From positions 1-62,005 of the forward strand of contig NZ_FCNW02000036.1 of NCBI RefSeq assembly GCF_001544475.1: DNA of 62,005 bases. Direction: 5' to 3'. The notes below the pieces were generated by a model that worked only from the letters and a program-made list of their open reading frames with translations, did no database searches and was not told the origin of the DNA. Shown in pieces: positions 1 through 8,625 of the stretch (the first letter of the stretch is position 1; each line of letters opens with the position of its first letter). Both the position numbers and the translations under genes were made by a program. The DNA is from Caballeronia humi (GTDB lineage Bacteria > Pseudomonadota > Gammaproteobacteria > Burkholderiales > Burkholderiaceae).

Positions 1-451
1 ACGTCGGAGCGAAGCGAGGACGGAGCCAAACGGAGTGCATACCACTCCGAGGAAGTGCGCGTTGTCACAGTGGGTCCGCGAGCCAAGCCCGGTTCCATCG
101 TGAGGGCGACACTTACTCTCCAGCGCCAATCCCAATCAAATGCTAGTGGTGGATTGTTAGTTTTGGCGGTGGGAAGCTGCTTTCTTTGCTTACTTTCTTT
201 GCAGCAGCAAAGAAAGTGAGTCCCGCCCCGGACAGGGGCAGAGCCAATAGACCGAAAAGAAAGCAAGTTCCACAGAAGCCCAGGCGCATCAAACGGTTGA
301 AACAAGCACCCACCCCGAGCGCCAGCGAAACACCAACGTCGCTGCGAGTCAACTCGCGGTCGCAACCGGTCGCCTGCGCGCCTTTATGCGGCGGTACTTT
401 TATGCACGGGCGGTTGGAACGCCCGCCCCACGGAAACCGGAACAGGACGCC
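1..451. other. Gene-free left edge holding an intergenic repeat
   Basis: No convincing gene lies before the carnitine operon. Frame 1 is open from base 1 to the TGA at 217-219, but its codon use (AGT, ACA, CTT, AAA) is unlike the neighbouring genes and its last third is only the repeat described separately, so I do not call it. The stretch from about 250 to 430 continues in the same non-coding style, with weakly coding short frames on both strands. No clear promoter for the carnitine operon could be picked out. Confidence 0.5.
180..245. repeat. TTTCTTTGC-type interspersed repeat with hairpin
   Basis: The core is a perfect 11-bp inverted repeat, ACTTTCTTTGC at 192-202 and GCAAAGAAAGT at 207-217, around a 4-base AGCA loop; wobble pairs can extend it outwards. 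A direct copy of TTTCTTTGC precedes it at 181, and a GC-rich CCCGCCCCGGACAGGGGC segment follows. From memory, this motif set recurs between genes in Paraburkholderia/Caballeronia genomes, often mis-called as short ORFs. I saw only one copy in this window. Confidence 0.6.
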
Positions 452-1411
452 ATGAGACCACTTTTGAAAAACCTGCTTGCCTGCGTGTGCGCAGCGTCTG
501 CGCTGGCATCGGCAAGCGTCGCGAACGCGCAAGCGAAGGAAGACGATTCGTGCCGCACCGTGCGCTTCGTCGATATCGGCTGGACCGACATCACGTCGAC
601 GACCGCGCTCGCCTCCGTGGTCTTCGAAGGCCTCGGCTATGCACCGAAGACAACCGTCGCCTCGGTGCCGATCTCGCTCGCGGGCCTGAAGAGCAAGCAG
701 ATCGATGTCTCGCTCGGCTACTGGTGGCCGGTGCAGCAGAAGGCCGTCGAGCCGTTTCTCGAAGCGAAGTCGATCCAGAAGCTCGAACCGCCAAATCTCT
801 CGGGCGCAAAGGCGACGCTTGCCGTGCCGAGCTACGAATACGAGGCGGGTCTCAAGACCTTCACCGATATCGCGAAGCATCGCGACCAACTCGACGGCAA
901 GATCTACGGCATCGAACCGGGCAGCAGCGCGAACGCGAAGATCCAGAAGATGATCGACACGAACCAGTTCGGACTCGGCGGATTCAAGCTCGTGCAGTCG
1001 AGCGAGGCGGGCATGCTCGTGACGGTCGAACGCGCGATCCGCGACAAGAAATGGGTCGTCTTTTTAGGCTGGGAGCCGCATCCGATGAACATCCAGATGA
1101 AGATCGACTATCTCTCGGGCGGCGACGAGGTGTTCGGTCCGAACTACGGCGAAGCGCGCGTCTACACGCTGACCAATACCGACTTCCTCACGCGCTGCCC
1201 GAACGCGGGCAAGTTCGTCACGAACCTGCGCTTCACGACGCAGCTCGAAAACCAGCTGATGCAGCCGGTGATGAACAAGGAGCGCCCCGCCGATGCCGCG
1301 AAGGCGTATCTCAAGAAGAATCCGCAACTGCTCGACGGCTGGCTCGCGGGCGTGAAGACGGTCGATGGCAAGGACGGCTTGCCGGCAGTGAAGCAGTACC
1401 TCGGTCTGTGA
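452..1411 (+). CDS. caiX: Carnitine/betaine-type ABC transporter substrate-binding protein
   Basis: This is a periplasmic OpuAC/ChoX-type solute-binding protein, 319 aa, starting with a Sec signal peptide (MRPLLKNLLACVCAASALA, cleavage near VANA-QA). The mature start VRFVDIGWTDITSTTALAS and the later GWEPHPMN segment, likely part of the aromatic cage for a trimethylammonium group, are typical of the family. I chose the ATG at 452 because upstream in-frame codons precede the signal peptide and look non-coding. It leads an operon with three carnitine-degradation genes in the order of Pseudomonas caiX-cdhCAB, which makes L-carnitine the likely ligand. No permease or ATPase gene is adjacent, so it probably docks to a choline/betaine ABC core encoded elsewhere, as CaiX does in Pseudomonas. 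The ligand is inferred mainly from context. Confidence 0.82.
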   Translation: MRPLLKNLLACVCAASALASASVANAQAKEDDSCRTVRFVDIGWTDITSTTALASVVFEGLGYAPKTTVASVPISLAGLKSKQIDVSLGYWWPVQQKAVEPFLEAKSIQKLEPPNLSGAKATLAVPSYEYEAGLKTFTDIAKHRDQLDGKIYGIEPGSSANAKIQKMIDTNQFGLGGFKLVQSSEAGMLVTVERAIRDKKWVVFLGWEPHPMNIQMKIDYLSGGDEVFGPNYGEARVYTLTNTDFLTRCPNAGKFVTNLRFTTQLENQLMQPVMNKERPADAAKAYLKKNPQLLDGWLAGVKTVDGKDGLPAVKQYLGL

Positions 1412-1436
1412 ACATCAAGCAAAGGACAGCGCGAAC

Positions 1437-2366
1437 ATGAACTACGAAGTGATCGTGACCTGTGCCGTAACGGGCGCAGGCGATACGACGAACAAGCACC
1501 CGGCCATCCCCGTGACGCCGAAACAGATCGCCGATGCCGCGATCGAAGCCGCGCGCGCGGGCGCGACCGTCGCGCATTGCCACGTGCGCGATCCGCGAAC
1601 GGGGCGAGGCAGCCGCGACCCCGCGCTTTATCGCGAAGTGGTGGATCGCATCCGCTCATCGGACACGGACGTCATCATCAATCTCACTGCGGGCATGGGC
1701 GGCGACCTCGAAATTGGCGCAGGCGAATCGCCGATGCAGTTCGGCGCGGGGACGGACCTCGTCGGCGGCTTGACGCGGCTCGCGCACATCGAGGAACTGC
1801 TGCCGGAAATCTGCACGCTCGATTGCGGCACGCTCAACTTCGGCGACGGCGACACCATCTACGTATCGACGCCCGCGCAACTGCGCACTGGTGCGAAGCG
1901 CATCCAGGAACTCGGTGTGAAGCCCGAACTGGAAATCTTCGACACGGGGCATCTGTGGTTCGCGAAGCAGTTGCTGAAGGAAGGCCTGCTCGACGATCCG
2001 CCCCTGTTCCAGCTCTGCATGGGCATTCCGTGGGGTGCGCCGCCCGACACCGGCACGATGAAGTCGATGGTCGACAACATGCCGCCGGGCGCGCACTGGG
2101 CCGGCTTCGGCATCGGCCGCATGCAGATGCCGATAGTCGCGCAGGCGATGCTGCTCGGCGGCCATGTGCGTGTCGGATTGGAGGACAACCTCTACCTCGA
2201 TCGCGGCGTGCATGCGACCAACGGCTCGCTCGTGCAGCGCGCGGTCGAGATCATCGAGCGGCTCGGTGGGCGCGCGCTGACGCCTGCGGAAGGGCGCAGG
2301 AAGCTCGGTTTGCCCGCACGCGGCGAGCGTCTGCTCGATCGTCGCGCGCTGAAGGAATTCGCCTGA
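1437..2366 (+). CDS. cdhC: BKACE family 3-dehydrocarnitine cleavage enzyme
   Basis: A 309-aa DUF849 (beta-keto acid cleavage enzyme) protein. In carnitine catabolism this family takes 3-dehydrocarnitine plus acetyl-CoA to betainyl-CoA plus acetoacetate. Family marks are visible: the metal-binding His-x-His in AHCHVRDP near residue 46, the INLTAGMGGD strand-loop, and the C-terminal GHVRVGLEDNLYLDRG motif with the conserved glutamate. The length fits the family. It starts 25 bp after caiX and ends 21 bp before the dehydrogenase whose product it should consume, so one transcript is likely. The family assignment is firm; substrate specificity rests on the operon, since BKACE members cleave several beta-keto acids. 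Confidence 0.88.
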   Translation: MNYEVIVTCAVTGAGDTTNKHPAIPVTPKQIADAAIEAARAGATVAHCHVRDPRTGRGSRDPALYREVVDRIRSSDTDVIINLTAGMGGDLEIGAGESPMQFGAGTDLVGGLTRLAHIEELLPEICTLDCGTLNFGDGDTIYVSTPAQLRTGAKRIQELGVKPELEIFDTGHLWFAKQLLKEGLLDDPPLFQLCMGIPWGAPPDTGTMKSMVDNMPPGAHWAGFGIGRMQMPIVAQAMLLGGHVRVGLEDNLYLDRGVHATNGSLVQRAVEIIERLGGRALTPAEGRRKLGLPARGERLLDRRALKEFA

Positions 2367-2387
2367 CTCTCCACTGGAACAAAGCAC

Positions 2388-3335
2388 ATGCAAGTGAAAA
2401 CATTCGCCGCGCTGGGCGCGGGCGTCATCGGTAGCGGCTGGGTGGCGCGCGCGCTCGCGCATGGACTCGACGTGATCGCGTGGGACCCGGCGCCGGGCGC
2501 CGAGCAGCAACTGAGAGCGAACGTGGCGAACGCGTGGCCCGCGCTCGAACGCGTCGGGCTCGCGAAGGACGCGTCGCAGGCGCGCCTGCGATTCGTTGCG
2601 ACCGTCGAGGAATGCGTCGCCGAAGCCGACTTCATTCAGGAGAGTGCGCCGGAGCGCGAGGACCTCAAGCTCGCGCTGCACGAACGCGTGAGCCGCGCGG
2701 CGAAGCGCGAGGCGATCATCGCATCGTCGACGTCGGGTTTGCTGCCCACTGATTTTTATGCGAGCGCGATTCATCCCGAGCGCTGCATCGTCGGGCATCC
2801 CTTCAACCCGGTGTATCTGCTGCCCCTCGTCGAAGTGCTCGGCGGCGAGCGCACGTCGGCCGAGACGATCGATGCCGCGATGAGTTTCTACGCGTCCATC
2901 GGCATGCGGCCGCTGAAGGTGCGCAAGGAAGTGCCGGGCTTTGTCGCGGACCGGTTGCTCGAAGCGCTTTGGCGCGAGGCGCTGCATCTGGTGAACGAAG
3001 GCGTCGCGACGACCGGTGAAATCGACGATGCCATTCGCTTCGGCGCGGGCATCCGCTGGTCGTTCATGGGCACGTTCCTGACCTACACGCTGGCGGGCGG
3101 CGAGTCCGGCATGCGACACTTCATGCAGCAGTTCGGTCCCGCGCTCGAATTGCCGTGGACGAAACTCGTCGCCCCGAAGCTGACCGGCGAACTGATCGAT
3201 CGCGTGGTGGAAGGCACGTCGCGGCAGACGGGCGGCCGCAGCATCAAGGAGCTGGAGCGCTACCGCGATGACTGCATCACGAGCGTGATCGATGCGATTG
3301 CCGCCGCCAAGGCGCGGCATGGAATCGAAGACTAG
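2388..3335 (+). CDS. cdhA: L-carnitine 3-dehydrogenase
   Basis: A 315-aa member of the 3-hydroxyacyl-CoA dehydrogenase superfamily that should oxidise L-carnitine to 3-dehydrocarnitine with NAD+. The N-terminal Rossmann fold shows GAGVIGSGW at residues 10-18. The catalytic-domain segment HPFNPVYLLPLVEV carries the active-site histidine, and the C-terminal helical domain includes GAGIRWSFMGTF, typical of carnitine dehydrogenases. Length matches the single-domain enzyme; in some bacteria it is fused to the thioesterase, which here is the separate next gene. Neighbours on both sides act on its product. A hydroxybutyryl-CoA dehydrogenase role is less likely because no beta-oxidation genes accompany it. 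Confidence 0.87.
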   Translation: MQVKTFAALGAGVIGSGWVARALAHGLDVIAWDPAPGAEQQLRANVANAWPALERVGLAKDASQARLRFVATVEECVAEADFIQESAPEREDLKLALHERVSRAAKREAIIASSTSGLLPTDFYASAIHPERCIVGHPFNPVYLLPLVEVLGGERTSAETIDAAMSFYASIGMRPLKVRKEVPGFVADRLLEALWREALHLVNEGVATTGEIDDAIRFGAGIRWSFMGTFLTYTLAGGESGMRHFMQQFGPALELPWTKLVAPKLTGELIDRVVEGTSRQTGGRSIKELERYRDDCITSVIDAIAAAKARHGIED

Positions 3336-3345
3336 GAGACAAGGG

Positions 3346-3843
3346 ATGGCCGCTGCATTCACGATTTACCGCGACACGGTGAAGCCCGAATGGGTCGATT
3401 ACAACGGCCATCTGCGCGATGCGTTCTACATGCTGATCTACAGCCTCGCGACCGATGGGTTCATGGACCGCATCGGTCTCGACGATGCAACGCGCCGCGC
3501 GCGCCATCGCACGATCTACACGCTCGAAGCGCACGTGAACTTTCTGCGCGAAATCAAGGAAGGCGCGCAGGTTCGCATCGAGGCGCTTGTGCTGGCGCAC
3601 GATACAAAGCGCGTGCATCTGTATATGGAAATGTTCGAAGGCGAGTCGCGGGAACCCGTGTCGGCGAGCGAGCAGATGCTGCTGCATATCGATACGAGTA
3701 GCGAACCGAAAGCCGCCGCGTTCGATGAAGATATCGCCGGACGCATCGCCGCATGTTGCACGAGCGACGTGACCGCAGCACGTTACGCAGGCCGCGTGAT
3801 CGGCTTGCCCAAACGCTCATCCGTCGCGACCGATCCCGCCTGA
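3346..3843 (+). CDS. cdhB: Hotdog-fold thioesterase, probable betainyl-CoA thioesterase
   Basis: A 165-aa 4HBT-type hotdog thioesterase. The N-terminal EWVDYNGHLRDAFYM segment is the family's catalytic loop and helix, followed by HVNFLREIKEGAQV. It would hydrolyse betainyl-CoA to glycine betaine and CoA, the last carnitine-specific step. The start at 3346 is supported by AGGAGACAAGGG directly upstream; an in-frame start inside cdhA would only add a non-homologous tail. The gap to cdhA is 10 bp. Its last 61 bp overlap the 3' end of copA on the other strand, an unusually deep convergent overlap. Confidence 0.83.
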   Translation: MAAAFTIYRDTVKPEWVDYNGHLRDAFYMLIYSLATDGFMDRIGLDDATRRARHRTIYTLEAHVNFLREIKEGAQVRIEALVLAHDTKRVHLYMEMFEGESREPVSASEQMLLHIDTSSEPKAAAFDEDIAGRIAACCTSDVTAARYAGRVIGLPKRSSVATDPA

Positions 3844-6020
3844 GCACGCCACGTCCTGAGCAGCAGCGCATTCGTCACGACGCTCACGCTGGAGAACGCC
3901 ATCGCGGCGCCCGCGAACATCGGATCGAGCAGGCCGAACGCGGCGAGCGGAATCCCGATCAGGTTGTAGACGAACGCCCAGAAGAGGTTTTGCTGGATCT
4001 TGCGATACGTGCGCCGCGAAATATCGATTGCATCTGCAACTAACACCGGATCGCCGCGCATCAGCGTGATGCCGGCCGCTTCGATCGCGACGTCGGTGCC
4101 GCTCGCCATCGCGATGCCGATATCGGCGGCGGCGAGGGCCGGGGCGTCGTTGATGCCGTCGCCGGCCATTGCGACCACGCCATCCGTCGATGCCTTCAGT
4201 TGCGTGATGACGCGCGCCTTGTCGTCGGGAAGGACTTGCGCGTGCACGTCCTGCGGCGCGATGCCGAGCGCCTTCGCGACGCTCGCCGCGCTCCCCGCGT
4301 TGTCGCCGGTGACGAGCACGCTCTGCACGCCCATCGACGCCAGCCGCTCGATCGCGGCGCGGGCCGTCGGCTTGACGGTATCGCCGAATGCGATCAGCGC
4401 GAGTACGCGCGCGTGATCCATGTCGATCAGCCACGAAACCGTGTTGCCTTGCGCTTCGAGTTCGAGCGCTCGCGCGGCGAGATCATGCGGCGCCTGCGCG
4501 TTCAATTCGTCGAGCCAGCGGCCGCTGCCGATTGCGAGGCGCTGCGATGCGACGTGTGCTTCCACGCCCCGTCCCGCGACCGCGCTTGCCGCGCTCGCCT
4601 CGAAGCGTGGCGCGTCCGCTTCATCGGCCGCTGCGACCACTGCGCGTGCGAGCGGATGGTCGCTCATGCGCTGCACGGCTGCAGCGAGCCCCAACGCCTC
4701 ATGCCGATGGACCTCCGGCGCAACCTCGAGCGCTGTTACCGCGGGCCGCCCGACGGTCAGCGTTCCGGTCTTGTCGAAAGCGACAACCTTGATCCGATGC
4801 GCGAGTTCGAGCGCTTCTGCGTCCTTGATCAGCACGCCGTGGCGCGCCGCGACGCCCGTCCCCGCCATGATCGCGGCGGGCGTCGCCAGGCCGAGGGCGC
4901 ACGGGCACGCGATCACGAGCACCGCGACCGCATTGAGCAGCGCCGTTTCAACACTCGCGCCATGCACGAGCCAGCCAGCCAGCGTGACGAGCGCGATCGC
5001 GAGGATCGCCGGCACGAACACCGCCGACACGCGATCGACGAGCCGCTGGATCGGCGCTTTCTCCGCCTGCGCCGATTCCACGAGCCGGATGATCCGTGCG
5101 AGCGTGGTTTCGGCGCCGATTGCCGTCGTTTCGATCGCGATCACGCCTTCGCCGTTGATCGAACCGGCCGTCGCGCGCGCGCCCGGCTCCTTCGCGACGG
5201 GCAGGCTCTCGCCGGTGATGAGCGACTCGTCGATGTGCGTACGGCCTTCGCGCACGATGCCATCAACCGGCACGCGCTCGCCCGGCCGCACGATCGCCGT
5301 ATCGCCGACGCGCACGTCAGCGAGCGCGATCTCGCGCTCGCCCGACGCGTCGCGGATGCGCGCCTTGTCCGGACGCAGCGCGTTCAGCGCGCGGATCGCG
5401 TCGGTGGTCTGGCGCTTGGCGCGTGCTTCGAGCCACTTCCCGAAGCGCACGAGCGTGATGACGACCGCCGACGCCTCGAAGTACAGATGCATCGAATCGC
5501 CGGGATGCGCGGCCATCTGATAGACGCTCAGCCCCCATGCCGCCGACGTTCCAAGCGCGACGAGCAGGTCCATGTTGCCGGCTTTCGCCCGCACCGCGTG
5601 CCACGCGCCGACGTAAAACCGCGCGCCGAGCACGAACTGCACGACGCTCGCGAGCCAGAGTTGCACCCACATATCGGGCATGAACGCGGGGCCGAACATC
5701 GGCAGGACGAGCGGCAGCGTGAAAAGCGCCGAAACGATCACGGCGATGAGTTCGCCCTGACGCGAGCTGGATGAAGTGGCGGCGAGCGGCGCTTCCGGCA
5801 CGATCGGCGTGGCTTCGTAGCCCGCCTTGGTGATCGCGGCGACGAGCTGGTCGTCGGTGACCGAGGGCGCGGCGTGGACTGTCGCCTTTTCTGTCGCAAG
5901 GTTGACGGACACGCGTTCGACGCCCGGCACGCGCGTCAGCACCTTCTCGACGCGCGCGACGCACGACGCGCACGTCATTCCCCCGACGGCGAATTCGGCA
6001 GTTTTGGAAACATCTGACAT
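3783..6020 (-). CDS. copA: Cu(I)-exporting P1B-type ATPase
   Basis: A 745-aa inner-membrane copper-transporting ATPase. It has one N-terminal HMA metal-binding domain (GMTCASC, Cys17 and Cys20), then the transmembrane copper site ACPCALGLATP, the phosphorylation motif DKTGT, the SDHPLA motif of P1B pumps, the GDGINDAP hinge, and the C-terminal VYN and AFSSVSVVTNALLL segments that mark the Cu(I) subgroup. The ATG at 6020 opens directly into the HMA domain; the longer reading frame upstream runs through the operator. It sits behind a CueR-like operator at 6091-6117. No cueR or copper chaperone gene is in the window. It is convergent with cdhB and overlaps it by 61 bp. Confidence 0.95.
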   Translation of the reverse strand: MSDVSKTAEFAVGGMTCASCVARVEKVLTRVPGVERVSVNLATEKATVHAAPSVTDDQLVAAITKAGYEATPIVPEAPLAATSSSSRQGELIAVIVSALFTLPLVLPMFGPAFMPDMWVQLWLASVVQFVLGARFYVGAWHAVRAKAGNMDLLVALGTSAAWGLSVYQMAAHPGDSMHLYFEASAVVITLVRFGKWLEARAKRQTTDAIRALNALRPDKARIRDASGEREIALADVRVGDTAIVRPGERVPVDGIVREGRTHIDESLITGESLPVAKEPGARATAGSINGEGVIAIETTAIGAETTLARIIRLVESAQAEKAPIQRLVDRVSAVFVPAILAIALVTLAGWLVHGASVETALLNAVAVLVIACPCALGLATPAAIMAGTGVAARHGVLIKDAEALELAHRIKVVAFDKTGTLTVGRPAVTALEVAPEVHRHEALGLAAAVQRMSDHPLARAVVAAADEADAPRFEASAASAVAGRGVEAHVASQRLAIGSGRWLDELNAQAPHDLAARALELEAQGNTVSWLIDMDHARVLALIAFGDTVKPTARAAIERLASMGVQSVLVTGDNAGSAASVAKALGIAPQDVHAQVLPDDKARVITQLKASTDGVVAMAGDGINDAPALAAADIGIAMASGTDVAIEAAGITLMRGDPVLVADAIDISRRTYRKIQQNLFWAFVYNLIGIPLAAFGLLDPMFAGAAMAFSSVSVVTNALLLRTWRAQAGSVATDERLGKPITRPA

Positions 6021-6090
6021 GAAGAGCACTCCGGTCTGGCTGGGGCGAGTACAGCATGAAAACGTCAAACTCGTCCCGATAGACCCAGTA

Positions 6091-6117
6091 TTGACCTTCC
6101 AATGCTTGGAAGGTCAA
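6091..6117 (-). promoter_or_regulatory. CueR-type operator and promoter of copA
   Basis: A perfect inverted repeat has 12-bp arms, TTGACCTTCCAA and its complement, around TGC. It contains the CCTTCC-N7-GGAAGG core typical of CueR sites. Read towards copA it gives a -35 TTGACC (6117-6112), a 19-bp spacer and a -10 AATACT. The over-long spacer is the hallmark of MerR-family activated promoters. It lies about 70 bp before the copA start. Confidence 0.88.
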
Positions 6118-6125
6118 GCATGCCC

Positions 6126-6764
6126 TTATTTGATCAGCGGCGGCGCGGCGAGCATCGCGTCGGCAAGCGCGCTTTCGCGGCCGTCGCGGCGGAGGCCCTC
6201 GACGGCGCCGAACCGGTCCGCGTCGGCTTTGTTCTGCGAGAGTTTCGCCTTGCCGACGAACCGCGTCACCTCGATCTCGATCCCGACGATTGCCGAGAGC
6301 ATCTGGTCGATGAAATCGCGTGGCGCATCGCCCATCTTCCACGGCACGGGCTCCCCGGCCTCCATCTTGCGCGTGAGCCGCGCGACGAGGCCGCGCACGA
6401 AGGCTTCGTCGTCGCGCACGGTGATCCGGCCGTGCGCATGCACCACCAGATAGTTATAAGTCGGCACCTGCTTGTGCGCCTCGTGCTTGCTCGGGTACCA
6501 GTTCGGCGAGATGTAGCCGGTCGCGCCCTGGAAAATCACGAGCACCTCCTGCTGCGGCTGAACCTCGCGCCACACCGGATTCGCCCGCGCGACGTGGGCG
6601 CGCAGGATGCCGTGCTCGCCTTGGGTGGCATCGAGTTCGAAAGGGACGTGATTAGCGTCGAGACCGGCCGGTCCGTGGGTCACGAGCGCACCAAGCGGGT
6701 GCGCGGCGATCAGCGCGTGAAGCGCTTCGGGACGGGTTTCTTCGAAATGGGTGGGGAGATACAT
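6126..6764 (-). CDS. paiB: PaiB-family FMN-binding regulator
   Basis: A protein of about 212 aa of the PaiB / FMN-binding negative transcriptional regulator family (split-barrel fold). The usual N-terminus MYLPTHFEE, the HPLGALVTHGPAGLDANHVPFELD segment and the central YISPNWYPSKHEAHKQVPTYNY match it. PaiB is linked to repression of protease and sporulation genes in Bacillus; in proteobacteria its role is poorly known. I start at 6764 because homologues begin M-Y-x-P; the ATG three codons upstream (6773) is equally possible. It reads towards copA, but the copper operator lies between them, so copA has its own promoter. Confidence 0.8.
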   Translation of the reverse strand: MYLPTHFEETRPEALHALIAAHPLGALVTHGPAGLDANHVPFELDATQGEHGILRAHVARANPVWREVQPQQEVLVIFQGATGYISPNWYPSKHEAHKQVPTYNYLVVHAHGRITVRDDEAFVRGLVARLTRKMEAGEPVPWKMGDAPRDFIDQMLSAIVGIEIEVTRFVGKAKLSQNKADADRFGAVEGLRRDGRESALADAMLAAPPLIK

Positions 6765-7039
6765 CGACGTCATTCTTTTTGGGATATACACATAGCAATG
6801 GTAAGCGATGCGGCGGGGCGCCGGAAGGGCGCATGCGAGTGCGGTCGAGGGCCCGTCCCGCCGGCTTTTCACGCGATTCAACGCACTCCTTGCCTATCCG
6901 TGATAGATAAGATAAAACCCCGATTCCAAGATGGAAAAATTGTGCGGCGCAAGGGGTGCGGGCGAATGGCAGGAGCCGCGGGAAAGCCACGGTGCGTCGC
7001 GGGATGGTCACAAAGTAGAAGAACCGGATTCGAACTCGA

Positions 7040-8497
7040 ATGAAAACCAATCGACGCTGGGCGTTCACGTTTCAGCCGGTCCGTTCGGCCGTCTGTATGG
7101 CCGCTTTTGCCGGCGCGGCGGCGCTGCTCGCGGGCTGCGCCTCACATGCGCCGCAGCCGAAGACGAGCGGCGGCTGGCTGAAAGACCAGGTCGCCGACGC
7201 CTATACGTTCGGCTTTCCGCTCGTGGCGTCGGATGTGGCGCGCGAGCGTGCGGCAGGTGGCGACGGCACGCGCCCCGGTCAGGCGCCGCTCAACACGCTG
7301 CGTCACGCGAGCGCGCTGCCGCCCGTCGGCGTGACGGGTGCGCCGAGCGTCGATACGCTCGAATCTACCGCGTGGCTCGATGTCGCGAAGGAGCCGGTGC
7401 TCGTGTCGCTGCCGGCAGCGCCGCGCGGCCGTTACTACGACGCCCGCGCGTTCGACGCGTGGACCAACGTTCTCTATTCGAGCGCTGAACGCGCGCCCTA
7501 CCCGAAGGCGCAGACGATCGCGTTCGTCCCGGCCGGGTGGAAGGGCACGCTGCCGTCGGGCGTACTGCGCATCGAGGCGCCGACACGTTACGTCTGGCTT
7601 TCGATCCGCGTGCGCGTGAACGGCCCGCGCGACGTGCGCGAGGCGCGCAAGCTCCAGACGGCGATGCAAGTCGATACGCTGTCCGGCGCGCCGCGTGCCG
7701 CGCCCGATCCTGCAGCCGCCACGAGCGGCGCGTGGTCGAACGCCGCCGCGGACCATCTGGCGACGCCCGCGACCGCGTCGTCGCCGGCGGAACAGGCGGA
7801 GACGTTCGACGCCAACACGTTCTTCGCGCGCCTGGCTCACGCGCTCGACGACAACCCGCCCTCTGCCGAAGACGCCCACGAGATGAGCCAGCTCGCCGAA
7901 CTGGGCGTCGTGCCGGGCGAGCAGGTGCAGTTCCGCAAGCGCGACGCGGCGCTCCTCGCCACAGGTCTCGCCGACGGCCGCGAGCGTCTCGCGACCGTGC
8001 CGTCGAACGCGATCTCGAAGAACGGCTGGACGTGGTTCGGCGACAGCGTCGGCAAGTACGGCGCCGATTACACACTGCGCGCGTACCTTGCCCGGCGCGA
8101 CCCGGGAACCGCGACTAAAGAAAGCGAAGTGAAGCCTGTCGCGCGCGTCGACAGCGACGATCATCCGCTTAACGGCGCAAACACCTACGTGCTGCATTTC
8201 GCGCCGAACCAGTTGCCGCCAGTGCGCGGCTTCTGGACGCTCACCGCGTACACGAAGGACGGCGCGCTCGTCGAGGGCAAGGTGCCGCGCCTGTCGCTTT
8301 CCGATCGCGACAAACTAAAGAAGAACCGCGACGGTTCGATCGACGTGGTCGTGTCCGAGGCAACGCCGGCCAAGGGGCTGGCGTCGAACTGGCTGCCGGT
8401 GCCCGGCGGCGACTTCCAGCTCGTGATGCGTCTTTACGCGCCCAAACCGCAGGCCGCCGACGGTACCTGGGCGCCGCCGGTCGTCCAGAGGCAATAA
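7040..8497 (+). CDS. DUF1254/DUF1214 lipoprotein
   Basis: A 485-aa secreted protein with an N-terminal DUF1254 domain (DAYTFGFPLV near residue 55) and a C-terminal DUF1214 domain (GFWTLTAYTKDGALV). The N-terminus has a charged start, a hydrophobic core and the lipobox LLAGC, so a lipoprotein is predicted. Function is unknown; related two-domain proteins are common in Burkholderiales and mycobacteria. A weak promoter, TTGCCT at 6890 with TAAAAC 17 bp later, could drive it. No neighbour suggests a substrate. Confidence 0.78.
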   Translation: MKTNRRWAFTFQPVRSAVCMAAFAGAAALLAGCASHAPQPKTSGGWLKDQVADAYTFGFPLVASDVARERAAGGDGTRPGQAPLNTLRHASALPPVGVTGAPSVDTLESTAWLDVAKEPVLVSLPAAPRGRYYDARAFDAWTNVLYSSAERAPYPKAQTIAFVPAGWKGTLPSGVLRIEAPTRYVWLSIRVRVNGPRDVREARKLQTAMQVDTLSGAPRAAPDPAAATSGAWSNAAADHLATPATASSPAEQAETFDANTFFARLAHALDDNPPSAEDAHEMSQLAELGVVPGEQVQFRKRDAALLATGLADGRERLATVPSNAISKNGWTWFGDSVGKYGADYTLRAYLARRDPGTATKESEVKPVARVDSDDHPLNGANTYVLHFAPNQLPPVRGFWTLTAYTKDGALVEGKVPRLSLSDRDKLKKNRDGSIDVVVSEATPAKGLASNWLPVPGGDFQLVMRLYAPKPQAADGTWAPPVVQRQ

Positions 8498-8625
8498 ACG
8501 CAGTGGGCGCTTTTTCATGCGTTTTTGTGCAACGTTTGCGTGAAACCTCGTCGTATACTTGGGAATCACAATAACGGATCAGCGTGGCGGCCGGCGTTCA
8601 TCCGGCTGCGCTGAACGAGAAACGC

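Noticed and set aside
1..219. Open plus-strand frame reaching the left edge
   Set aside because: Codon use is atypical and its end is formed by the interspersed repeat; a real cut-off gene cannot be excluded but is not supported.
186..455. 89-codon frame in the repeat region
   Set aside because: No ribosome site, and it is built from the repeat.
1656..3362. Long open frame (568 codons) antisense to the carnitine genes
   Set aside because: It is Arg/His-rich, has no motif, and lies wholly opposite three strongly recognised genes; such shadows are common at high GC.
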